Below are positions 33,490 to 42,599 of a stretch of DNA of 64,000 nt, piece by piece. Every line of letters starts with the position of its first letter. Position 1 is the stretch's first letter. Source of the stretch: Lunularia cruciata (Eukaryota; Streptophyta; Marchantiopsida; Lunulariales; Lunulariaceae). The notes under the pieces are model-generated. The model was given only the letters and a program-made list of their open reading frames with translations. It did no database searches and was not told the DNA's origin. The stretch lies in the NCBI GenBank assembly GCA_948567375.1, contig OX419759.1:12492744-12556743 (forward strand). Direction: 5' to 3'. Made by a program: the position numbers and the translations under genes.

Positions 33490-35700
33490 GTAAACTTTGG
33501 AGGAAGATAAGTCTGTTTTTGCAGTGTAGATCAAGTCGATTACATACGAAGGATCTAAGGAGGATCAAAAACATCATCAAGAAATGGTTGATCAAATAGT
33601 CCAAGAGTTTTCAGATGTGTTTTTGGATGATCTGCCAAAGGGATTACCCTTCGATTGTGGTACGCCTTTCAGGATTGAGTTATTGCCAAGGAGTACTCTA
33701 GTGAGTAGACCAATCTATTGGCTCTCACCAAAGGAGTTAGAAGAGTTGCAAAAAACACTTATGGAGTTGTTGGAGAAGGATTTCATATGACATAGTACAT
33801 CTTCTTGAGGAGCACTGATATTACTTGTTCCTAAGAAGGATGGAAGACTTCATTTTTGTATTGATTACCGTGAGCTCAATAAACAAATAGTGAAGAATGC
33901 ATATCCCTTGCCTCAAGTTGATGACTTGCTTGATCAATTAAGTGGAGCATGATACTTCTCCAAGTTGGATCTTTGTAGTACCTATTTGAAAATCCTCATT
34001 GATAGGGAGGATGTGCAAAATATTTCTTTTCACACAAGGTATGGGCATTTTGAATGGAGAGTTTTACCTTTTGGGCTCATTAATTGTAATAATCCAAGGA
34101 CAAGAGAACTATCCAAGAGAGATACAAGAGAGAGAACACAAGTTTCACACTTAATAGTCCGATGCCCCAAAGGAGCACCTTTTCTTTATTATATAGCAAA
34201 GAGGATTTCTTTCACATGAAGCTCCACCCTTGATATCAGATACATGGATTGGTGACCTATCAGCAAGCTACATCCTTGGATTAGTTGGTTGGATGGGTGA
34301 CATGTCAATCTTTGTCCTATCTAGTTGGTCAAACGGGTTTGACCAAAGGGAATCTTTAAGGAATCTTCTTGTGGGGAGCTCAAAACTGCATGGATGAGGT
34401 ATCATTAGAAAGCTCTTAATGAGAAAAATCATGAGGGGGAGAATACAAGCCTTACCTTCTTGAGGGGGAATAGTTTTCCATTTTGAGGCCTAATTTATCC
34501 GTTTAGGCCTCCAAAATTAGCTCTAAAGTTTTTAGGCTATTTTTGGCTTTTTCCCTATTAGTAGAAGTACTCTTTTGATCACACCTCTATTTGATCTTCC
34601 TAGCCCATTGTACAAAACATTCTTCTAGATATTACCGAGTCAATTTTCACATTCAAATATGTCTAGCTCGTATTACACTAATGCTCCAATTGTTTTCATA
34701 GATCAGATGCATCAAGTGTTGGATAGACTATTGGATTGGTATGTGATGGTGTTCTTGGATGGCATTTTAATCTATACTAAGACAAAGGTAGAACATGTGA
34801 GAAGTCCTAAGATAACTACAGTAATGGAAATTTTACTACAAGAAGTTGAAGTGTGCCTTTTGGTAGAAGGAAGTTACCTTCTTGGGTCACAAGATATCAT
34901 AAGAGAGAATCAAGATGGAAGAGGAGAAAATCAAGGCCATCATTGATTTGCCTACTTCAAAGGATGCTCTAGAAGTACATGCATTTAATGAATTGGCCAA
35001 TTTTTACCGACGGTTCATTCACTACTTTGCTCATGTGGTTTCACCATTGATTGATCTCTTGGAGAAGAACTTGAGCTTTTAGTGGACCAAAAAGCACAAA
35101 GAAGCATTCTAGAAGCTGAAACATATGGTGTCCTTAAGACCCATTCTTCAACCATATGATTTTCAACTACCTTTTTGTGGTTGATTTTTATGCTTCTAAC
35201 TTTGCAATTGGAGCTGCATTGCAACAAGAGTTCCCAAATGGGTTACATCTTGTTGTCTTTGTGTCTCATAGAATAAATACAATGGAAAGGAATTACTTTG
35301 CTCAAAATCAGTAGAAACTAGCAATGGTATATGCAACCAAGGTATAGAGGCATTATCTCTTGGGGAAATAAGTAATGATGCGGAGTAATCATATACCTTT
35401 GTTGTGCATATTACACTTGAAACACATAAAAAGTCAATATCATCTATGGGAAGAACAATTACAATTCTTTGATATCAAACTTGTGTACAAACTTGGTTAG
35501 TTCCATGTCATCTCCAATGCCCTCTCACAATGACTTGATTTGAAATCTCTTCCTCTCATCTTGGTGGCAATTACAATGGTATCAATTGACTCTAGAGTCC
35601 AAAATCAAGTTTAAGACCACTTTATAGCACAAGGTTTAGTACAAGGTTATCTTGCAGCATGTGATAAGGAGTACAACACCTTCTTCTTCAAGGAATGCCT
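33490..35700 (+). pseudogene. RT and RNase H of family B, decayed
   Basis: RT starts with EFSDVFLDDLPKGLP (33600) and IYWLSPKELEEL, followed by [17 protein letters not shown] (33830) and SKLDLCSTYLKILI (33960), up to VLPFGLIN at 34079. A solo LTR follows, and RT resumes at 34683 with PIVFIDQMHQVLDRLLDW. The catalytic box is FLDG (34752-34763) instead of the usual YxDD, so activity is lost. RNase H text runs from about 35080 to 35520 with stops. The junction on either side of the LTR shows no loss of RT codons beyond the short target duplication. Confidence 0.8.
34085..34677 (-). mobile_element. Solo LTR of family A inside RT of family B
   Basis: On the minus strand it begins TGTAATACGAGCTAGAC at 34677 and ends TTATTACA at 34085. 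Flanks TTAAT (34080-34084) and CTAAT (34678-34682) match at four of five and lie in the RT codons for FGLxNAP. The TATA region is at about 34188-34195. This is a different target site from the LTR at 14284 in the other family B copy. Confidence 0.92.
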
Positions 35701-37990
35701 TTATTTTATGAGAACTGGATTAATGTTCTAGCCAAGGGTAATCTCCAACTTGTGCACCTCCAAGAAGCCCATGACTTACCAATCACTAGTCACATGGGTG
35801 TGGACAAGACCTTGAGAACTCTCCAATGCCAATGGTAGTGGCCCCACATGACACAAAATGTTCAAGAGCTTGTTTGATCATGTGAGAGTTGCCAATGTAA
35901 CAAGACCAACAACCAAAAATTGAGTGGACTCCTTCAATCACAATCTGCTCATGAGAACACGTGAGTTTGGATCTCATCACATCCTTGCCCAAGACAAAGC
36001 AAGGTCACACAAAGATTGTGGTGTTTGTGGATAAGCTTAGTAAGCAAATCCATTTGACATCAACCTTTGATATCATGGATGCTCTAACATTGGGGCAAAT
36101 CTACTTGAACATTGTCTTCAAGCATCATGGGATGCCTTGTATATTCATCTCCGACCGTAACCCTTGATTCACTTGGGAATTTTGGCAAGCACTCTTCTAG
36201 ATACTCAACACTAGGCTTGCTTTGTCCATCGCCAGGCCTGCTTATAATAGGCGGGTAGGGTTTCTGGCGCCTAAATGTCCTAAAGTAATTCTTGTGAGGC
36301 ACCTAAATTAAGGCCCTTGTGCACCATGGCAAAACCCCATTAGCCTACTTTGTCCAAGATATATCAGGCTTGCTTATGATAGGTGGGTGGGGTTTCTAGC
36401 TCCTAAATGACCTAAAGTAATTCTTGTGAGTTTCTTATAATGAGTTGTTGCAAGATGTTAGTCTAGTCTTTATTGAAGCATGTGCTTGCATTAAGGAATA
36501 ACATTAAGAGAATATTCTTGCAGTGTTATGCAGACAAAAGCCATTCATCAATCCACTTGCACTACCACATGTTTTACAACAAGAGTTTGTTTGTGTTTTT
36601 GCTGCAAATTTCATTTGCAAGGCTTGTAGGCCGAGCTTTTGCTTGTAGCATCAATACTGGGCCACAAAAATAGACATTGTTGCCAATGAGCATAAAGCTC
36701 TTCTTTGAGCTTACCACAATGAGCCTGTGTTGCAAGAAGGCATTGATGGTTGTAACCAAAAGATATCCTTTGACAATGCATGGACCTTACCCATTGCTTG
36801 GTTTCCAAGCATGGTCTAGTTTTGTGGTGGCATTGCAACTATATTTCCTAGCACAAGTACAGTGGAGTCTGACTTCTCTGTTCTGAGGTGGGAGAAAGGT
36901 GATCACCTTTGAAAGTCTTTCAGACTTTGGACTCAAAGGTGTGCTGCAGGCAAAGCAGTTTAGATTAACTTGCAAATATGATAACTGAGTAGCCACCTCG
37001 CATCTTGTATTACAATCTATAAGTTGATCTGTAAAGCACATCTTGTCACACCAAAAGAATTTCTAAGTCTTGTTTATTGGCTTTCAATCTCGATTAAATG
37101 TGTGTACCGTCTTAATTAATTATGAAACAATGCCTATATAAAGCTAATTTAGGTGATTTAGTCTATCACCTATTATAAGCAGGCCTGTCCATGGCCTATC
37201 ATCCACAAACTGATGGAAAAATTGAGTGTGCAAATTGCATCTTGGAAGATATACTTTGTACCTTTGACAACTTCCACCATACCAATTGGGATAAATGTCT
37301 TGTAGCTACGAAATTTGCATACAAAAATTCTAAATAAGCTAGCACCGGATTCTCTTGTTTCTTCCTCAATTTTGGCCAAGATCCACTTTTTCCATATTCC
37401 CTTCTTGCACCTTCTCTATCTCATGTTCCTCACACTTCCACCTTCTTGCCACCATATCCCAATCCCTCCAACAAGCTAAATCTTATCTCCTTGTTGCTCA
37501 AAATCATCAAAAACAATATGCAAACCACCATCACTATGATCTCACCTTTCAAGTTAGTGATAAGGTCATGCTCTCCTCTGGTAACCTAACCTTCCCACTT
37601 GAGACCCAAGTTTGTAAACTCACCTCCCTTTGATGTCACCTAAATCATCTCTCTTGTTGCTTATCAACTTGCCTTGCCTTGTTATATGCGCATCCACCCT
37701 ATCTTTCACATTTCCAAGTTGAAACCCTTTGTTCCTAACATCTTCTTTTCCTCTCATGTCTAACCTCCTCCTCCTCCTCCTCCTCTTCCTCTTCCTCTTG
37801 TCCCTATCAATGAGGAGTACAAAGTTGATCATATCCTTGCGCATTGCTACATTTAATGAAGCCACCAACAACATAAGGAGTACAAGGTCCTTTCAAAAGG
37901 GTATCCCCTTCATGATGCCACATGGGAACCTCTTTCTCATCTCCAAAATTCACAAATAGCCATCCAAGAGTTTGAAGTTTCAATGGCAAT
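35701..37990 (+). pseudogene. Integrase and chromodomain of family B, decayed
   Basis: The HHCC finger is visible at about 35765-35900 (HMGVDKTLRTLQCQ, then CESCQCNK). The catalytic core has D in VSLDLITSLPK (about 35960) and D in ISDRNP (about 36150). After the TIR transposon it has E in DGKIECAN (about 37215), so the DDE triad is recognisable. The C-terminal motif NFGQDPLFP lies at about 37370. A CTC/TTCC-rich linker (37747-37800) precedes a chromodomain at 37805-37975 (EYKVDHIL, EYKVLSKGYPLHDATWEPL), where a conserved Trp is Ser. Several stops occur, two of them adjacent within the chromodomain. Confidence 0.8.
36234..37186. mobile_element. 953-bp TIR DNA transposon, Mutator-like, non-autonomous
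   Basis: Perfect 18-bp terminal inverted repeats AGGCCTGCTTATAATAGG (36234-36251) and its complement (37169-37186). The flanks GTCCATCGCC (36224-36233) and GTCCATGGCC (37187-37196) form a 10-bp target duplication with one mismatch. The duplicated bases belong to the integrase codons for LSxAYHPQT, so the pre-insertion sequence is evident. A 9-11 bp duplication is typical of Mutator-like elements. The interior has no transposase-like frame. The first 65 bp recur in modified form at about 36368-36432. Confidence 0.9.
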
Positions 37991-38008
37991 GAGGACATCA
38001 CCAACTAG

Positions 38009-38021
38009 CAATGGGGCAATA
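38009..38021 (+). other. Polypurine tract, family B plus copy
   Basis: A purine-rich CAATGGGGCAATA directly before the TG of the 3' LTR, similar to the minus-copy tract at 10099-10110. Confidence 0.5.
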
Positions 38022-38432
38022 TGTAACAATATGGAGTTTAGCAATGAAGTTAGTTAGGGCTAACAAAGTATCAAATAGACCAAATTAGCCTTAAATATTC
38101 AAGAAGTATCTAGGAAACTTTTTAGGAAGTTTCCTGACTACCTTAGCATGCATCCCAATTAGGTAGCTTCTAGAAGCTTCCAACTAGCTTAGCTTGCATG
38201 CCAAGTAGGTAGCTTCTAGAAGTAAGCTTCTTGAGCAGCTTCCCAGTTAACTTGGCTTGCATTCCGAGAAAGCGGCTCAAGGAAGCTCTTTGAGAAGCTT
38301 CTCAAGAGCCTTGTATGCTCCCTATTATATGAAAGCCAAAGCTCAGGCTAGGCATTTGGAGTTTCCCACACTCAAGTGTCCTAATGTGATATTTCATTCT
38401 CCTATTTCTCTCCTTGGTCTTGGTCTTCTACA
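38022..38432 (+). repeat. 3' LTR of family B plus copy
   Basis: Begins TGTAACAATATGGAGTTTAG and ends GGTCTTCTACA. The interior repeats GTAGCTTCTAGAAGC-type words and AAGCTTCTNGAGAAGCTTC palindromes, as in the other family B LTRs. Confidence 0.85.
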
Positions 38433-38773
38433 TACAAAGCACTTGTGCAAACTTCTTCTTATTGAAAATCTAGTTGGATAGAGTGAGGAATGGAATACAT
38501 GCAGGTTATGACCTAGTGGAACACTTGGTTATGTTGCCTAGCCTTGCATCTCCCAACTGTTCAGCCTTTCTTGACTCTTCCACTAGCATCTCAATGGAAT
38601 GAAGGACCACATATTGCTGAAATGGTAAGACCTATATACTCTTACCCTAACTAATGCCATAATTTGGTGTTGGTTCTATGTACAAACCTTAACACCTATA
38701 AAATATGGTAGAGGCTACATCAACCTCAACTACCACTTGCCACATGCACTCCATATAAAATTTAATTTCAACA
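38433..38773 (-). repeat. 5' LTR remainder of the split copia element
   Basis: On the minus strand it begins TGTTGAAATTAAATTTT at 38773 and matches 23541-23175. The last 71 bp of the LTR (equivalent to 23104-23174) should lie left of the chromovirus but are deleted. CCTTA follows at 38774. Confidence 0.85.
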
Positions 38774-38778
38774 CCTTA

Positions 38779-41440
38779 CATATTTCTTGTAGAAATTGTC
38801 TCCAATTACAAACTCAATAATCCTCCTTCCAAACTTCCCTAAAGAAGGGGGCATGTGGCTCTTTTGAACATATTTCTTACTACTACCCCTATGAATCTGC
38901 TTGAAATGTTTAGGGTTATCTAAATGATTTAAGACTTGAGAATAATGAGGAGTGATTTGTCTAAATCTCTTGTCCTCCCTATTTCCTTTGGTCCTTGCTT
39001 AGTCTCCTCTTCCTTTTTTCTCCATGGAAGGTCCAAAGGATACTATTTTCAAAAAGTTTTGAAATCTAATGGGATTTAACAAGGAATCACAAGAATAGTG
39101 ACTTGGCTTTGGCCTTTTAAAGGTGAAAAGTGATTGGCAAAAAACTAATAGAGATTGAGTGCATTTTGAAACAACTTCAATCTCCTATAGAGAGTGAGTA
39201 TGTTCCAACATTACTTTGATCTCTTATGGAGAATGAGTGTTTTCTATTCTATCTGGGGCTTCCAAATTTGACATCCATAATCTTTGTGTTCCACATTTGG
39301 TTCAAGGTACTTTTGAGTCAACTATCTTGAATGGTTTTGCTTAGTATTGACATGAGTGCTTAAGCCTCTGCTATATTTTAGCAGATTAGATTCAACCAAG
39401 TCCTATGGGAAGGCTCCCAAGGATCTCATACGGGATGAGTCAATACACAAAAAAGACGCGTTCAATTCCTCAACTCACCATGAAGAAACACTAGAAACTT
39501 TTAGATGCCAAAACCTTGTGAAGCTTGGTACTTTGATGTTGACTAGACACCAGACTACCCCAGAGAAATGGGGCAAAGGTACACTTCAGCCTGTTGCACT
39601 TGCCAAAAGAGAGAATTAGAATCAGATTAATCAAGAGTCCGCCCTAGGGCCTGTTCATTGATCTGGGATACAGCTTTACAAACTGTATGTTGCCCATCAC
39701 ACGGCTCTCTAACCTTGTTTTCTTTGGAGCTTCTTCAACCCTGCACACCCCCAAGTGCTTAATACATGGTCCTTTGAAATGGACCTTAGATCCTTAATTT
39801 CTCAAGTCTATGCACTCATCCTCAATTGCAAAGTTTTTCAAGGAGAGTTGGTGTAAGCTTAGGGATTAACATCACAATAACAACTTCCATTCATTCACCT
39901 TTTCTTTCATGGTTATTTTCAATAATAAGAGAATTATAGATTTCAATTATAGATTTTTTAACTCAGTTGGATTATTTAATTTTAGACTATAAAACCAGAA
40001 CCATGGAAAGAAATTTTCAAAGCATACATGCATAAGGAAATTCAAATAAGAGATTTGCAAATTATTAGTCAAAGCAAAAAAATGGGAAGAAACTCAAATC
40101 AAGGTCTTTCATGTAAAAACACATCCAACACATGTCATATACTGATTCTTTGTGTTAGTCTTGGTGGCATGTTGCAAAACTAATTAATGTAGAGTACTAT
40201 TGTTCCCTCATCCAACTTATAACCCGTCTCTCACCCACAACCACTCCTTGTAGACAATTGGGTTTCTTGAATGCCCATAAATTCTATAAAGTGTTAATGA
40301 AAGTTTTTATTGATGTCTCAATTTTGAGTATTTTTTTTTGGTACCTATCATTTTAGATCCAGATTTGCCAAAGTAAAATCTGTATTTGTATACCCCTAAT
40401 TGTTCTTGTCCTCTCTGGTTGCTATTGCTTTCATATTGTTTGTCAATTGCTTCATTCAACATGGACATGTCTCCATCTTAACTACTTCTCATTCAAGGTC
40501 TTTCTTTCCACATTCATGTCCTAGTCAGCAGCAATGCTTTACCTTGACAATGTTGGGATATCATCCTTCTCTCTGATTTTGTGATTTTATTTGAGGTCTT
40601 ATTGCATGTGGGATTTACTCAAAGGAACATGTGTATTTGGATTCTATTCTTTCATGGTAACAATATTGGAATCTTGCACTAGCATACACCCCGAGTCATA
40701 GTCAGATCCAATGCAAGTGAGAAGGTGTATCTCATAGTAATTTGGAATGGTTTGACATCATCCTCCTCAAATACATCTGGTCACCAAACCTAGTCTATCA
40801 TAATGATTTATTACTAGCATAGATGTGTTGGTTAATATAAAGATTGCACATGAACTGCAACATTATTGGATGTCTTAGTTATTAAATGATGGTTACTCTT
40901 TGGAAGATCTACTAAGGCATGGCTCACAAAAATTTGTGACCTTAACAAAGATCTCTATACAAGAGGTCCCCAAACAAAGTTCTATGCAACATTATCAAAT
41001 ACTAGGAAGGAATAATGAAGCCAATTGTTACCATAATCTATCAAGTGTGTTCCCTATAAGAAACATCATCATTAACACTTCTCTCTTGGAAAATTGGAGC
41101 TATTCACAATGGCACAAAATCAGGTTTTTGCTAATTTTGTTCTTCTGTAATTGTCCCTAGATCCACAAGTTTCTACCTGGACCAAAGATCTATGAGAATG
41201 AATATGGTGTAGGTTTGGTGCCAATACTTGTGAGTGTCAAGCCTTTTTGGCATGTTCTATCCATTACTAGCTCTTGATGAGGCGCTATAGCTAAAGCAAT
41301 GAAGCACCACACACAATGTAGAAGTAATGCACCAAGTTACTAAAGTTGCACTTGTTCCAAAACCTAGTCAAAGGAATTGTGGAGAAAACTTCTCCCCAAC
41401 AAAACATGTAAACCTGATTAGTGGATTAAACCAATACTCG
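38779..41440. other. Unassigned sequence with one GC-richer patch
   Basis: Mostly AT-rich without domain motifs. About 39170-39240 holds a short duplicated phrase (ATCTC(C/T)TATAGAGAGTGAGT-like). The patch 39400-39700 is visibly richer in G and C and retains CpG (for example GACGCG, TCCGCC), unlike its surroundings. It contains an 87-codon plus-strand frame (39356-39619) with text such as RDESIHKKDAFNSSTHHEE and PEKWGKGTLQPVALAKREN that I do not recognise. It may be a younger insertion, possibly organellar. An 86-codon frame at 40900-41160 is also unassigned. Confidence 0.4.
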
Positions 41441-41444
41441 TTAA

Positions 41445-41790
41445 ATCAAGTAAGCTAAGTGCATTTTTTTGGTTGGTTGATATTCAAGTATGTGTCTCTT
41501 TCTATTCTCCAAGAAATGTTCAATGTGATTTCCATTGTAACCATTTTCTACCAACTATACTTCTTGTTATTCTCTTGGTGAGTTTATCTTATGTCCAGAT
41601 CCTTTCAGTCTGAGTTAACCAACTACACTATAATGAATATATAATGAGGAAATGATAAAGTTATGATCTCTTGCAGTGAAACCTCCCATAACTTTCTAAG
41701 AAATTAACTTGATGAAGAGTGAACAAACATGGAAGTGCTACTTGCTATTTTTTGTGCAAAGGGATTATAATGGTTTCTTCACATGGTTTT
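41445..41790 (+). repeat. Family D dispersed repeat, copy 1
   Basis: Matches 54350-54715 from AAGTAAGCT(C)AATGCATTTT through CAACTATACTT(T)CTTGTTATTCT to AAAGGGATTA(T/C)AATGGTTTCTT. It lies upstream of a copia gag here but not in the second copy. No frame is conserved. Confidence 0.7.
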
Positions 41791-41970
41791 AGACTTTTAG
41801 TTTCTATGTGCAGAAACAAGGAGACCCTTGTTAGTGACAGAAAAGTGAACAAAAAAAAAAGGAGATATTATTGGCTGTTTTGTGTGCAAAGGGATTACAA
41901 TGGTTTCTTTAGATGATATCAAAGCTATAGTTCATATGCACACAAACAAGGAATGCCTTGTTAGTACCAT
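41741..41970 (+). repeat. Tandem duplication, period about 125 bp
   Basis: The block TTTTGTGCAAAGGGATTATA ... GTTTCT(A/T) ... AAACAAGGA is repeated with changes at 41750-41850 and 41878-41965. Confidence 0.65.
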
Positions 41971-42599
41971 ATGTTTCTTGGAGCATTAAAAAGCAATTAG
42001 AGGAGTTCAAAAATAGGAGATGGAGTAGAAGGAAGAGAGATTGTGTGTTGAAATTTGGTTCTAATGAGGGTTGGCAAGGAGTAGGTCTCACTCGGGAGAT
42101 AATCACATCAAAAAATATATAAATGGTTTTTAGCTTTTTGAAGGCCTTCTAGTTTCTATATGGCAAATCCAAGAGTGGTAATTGGCTCAAGGTCTCTTAG
42201 AATTGATTAGAGCTTTCAGGAGAATTTCTTTTATTTTTGCAAATAGAGCTGTATTAAGAAAGATAACTCATATAGTTGATGAGTGTTAAAATAGAATTTT
42301 GAGAAACTTACAGTTTAATTTGGCCACTCTGACATTAACTTTGACCCGTAGCCTATCTCTTCCCACATGTGCATTGTTGTGATTCACCGAAGCACACACT
42401 TGAGAAGTTTCAAACCTTTCTTAATAATTATAATTTTTCTAAGGAGCACAATGGTGTTTATCGTAGTAAGTGGTTAGAAATTTCCAATGCTCACAAGTTG
42501 GACACTACAAACTCTCTCATATGGAAGGCAAGGATTTAGGCCATTCTTGTAGCACATACCTTGTGGAATATTTTACTATGATATCAACATCTCTCTTGT

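Larger units (their letters stand above)
31609..38432 (+). mobile_element. Ty3/gypsy chromovirus, family B, plus-strand copy
   Basis: Ordered parts are a truncated 5' LTR (31609-31769), PBS, gag, protease with DSG, RT, RNase H, integrase with an HHCC finger and DDE residues, chromodomain, polypurine tract and a 3' LTR (38022-38432). It is the same family as 9631-17640. It lies inside the 5' LTR of the copia element: the copia LTR resumes at 38433 with TACAAAGCACTT, matching 23175. It is interrupted by a solo family A LTR (34085-34677) and a TIR transposon (36234-37186). Stops in every domain make it non-functional. Confidence 0.85.
23104..38773 (-). mobile_element. Ty1/copia element split by nested insertions
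   Basis: One minus-strand copia element can be assembled from four pieces. They are the 5' LTR remainder (38433-38773), gag to integrase N-terminus (31575-30090), integrase C-terminus to RNase H (25583-23551) and the 3' LTR (23541-23104). The flanking bases CCTTG (23099-23103) and CCTTA (38774-38778) match at four of five, supporting a single insertion. Between the pieces lie a family C element (25584-30089) and a plus-strand family B chromovirus (31609-38432). A deletion at about 31575-31608 removed the end of the copia 5' LTR, its leader, the gag start and most of the chromovirus 5' LTR. No part is functional. Confidence 0.8.

Noticed and set aside
37747-37800. CTC/TTCC run as a separate microsatellite locus
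   Set aside because: It falls in the linker between integrase and chromodomain of family B. The other copy also has a pyrimidine-rich coding strand there, so it is mainly an expanded coding linker.
38433-38773. Independent solo copia LTR
   Set aside because: It adjoins a chromovirus end exactly where the matching LTR continues at 23174/23175, and its flank CCTTA pairs with CCTTG at 23099. It is better read as the 5' LTR of the split element.
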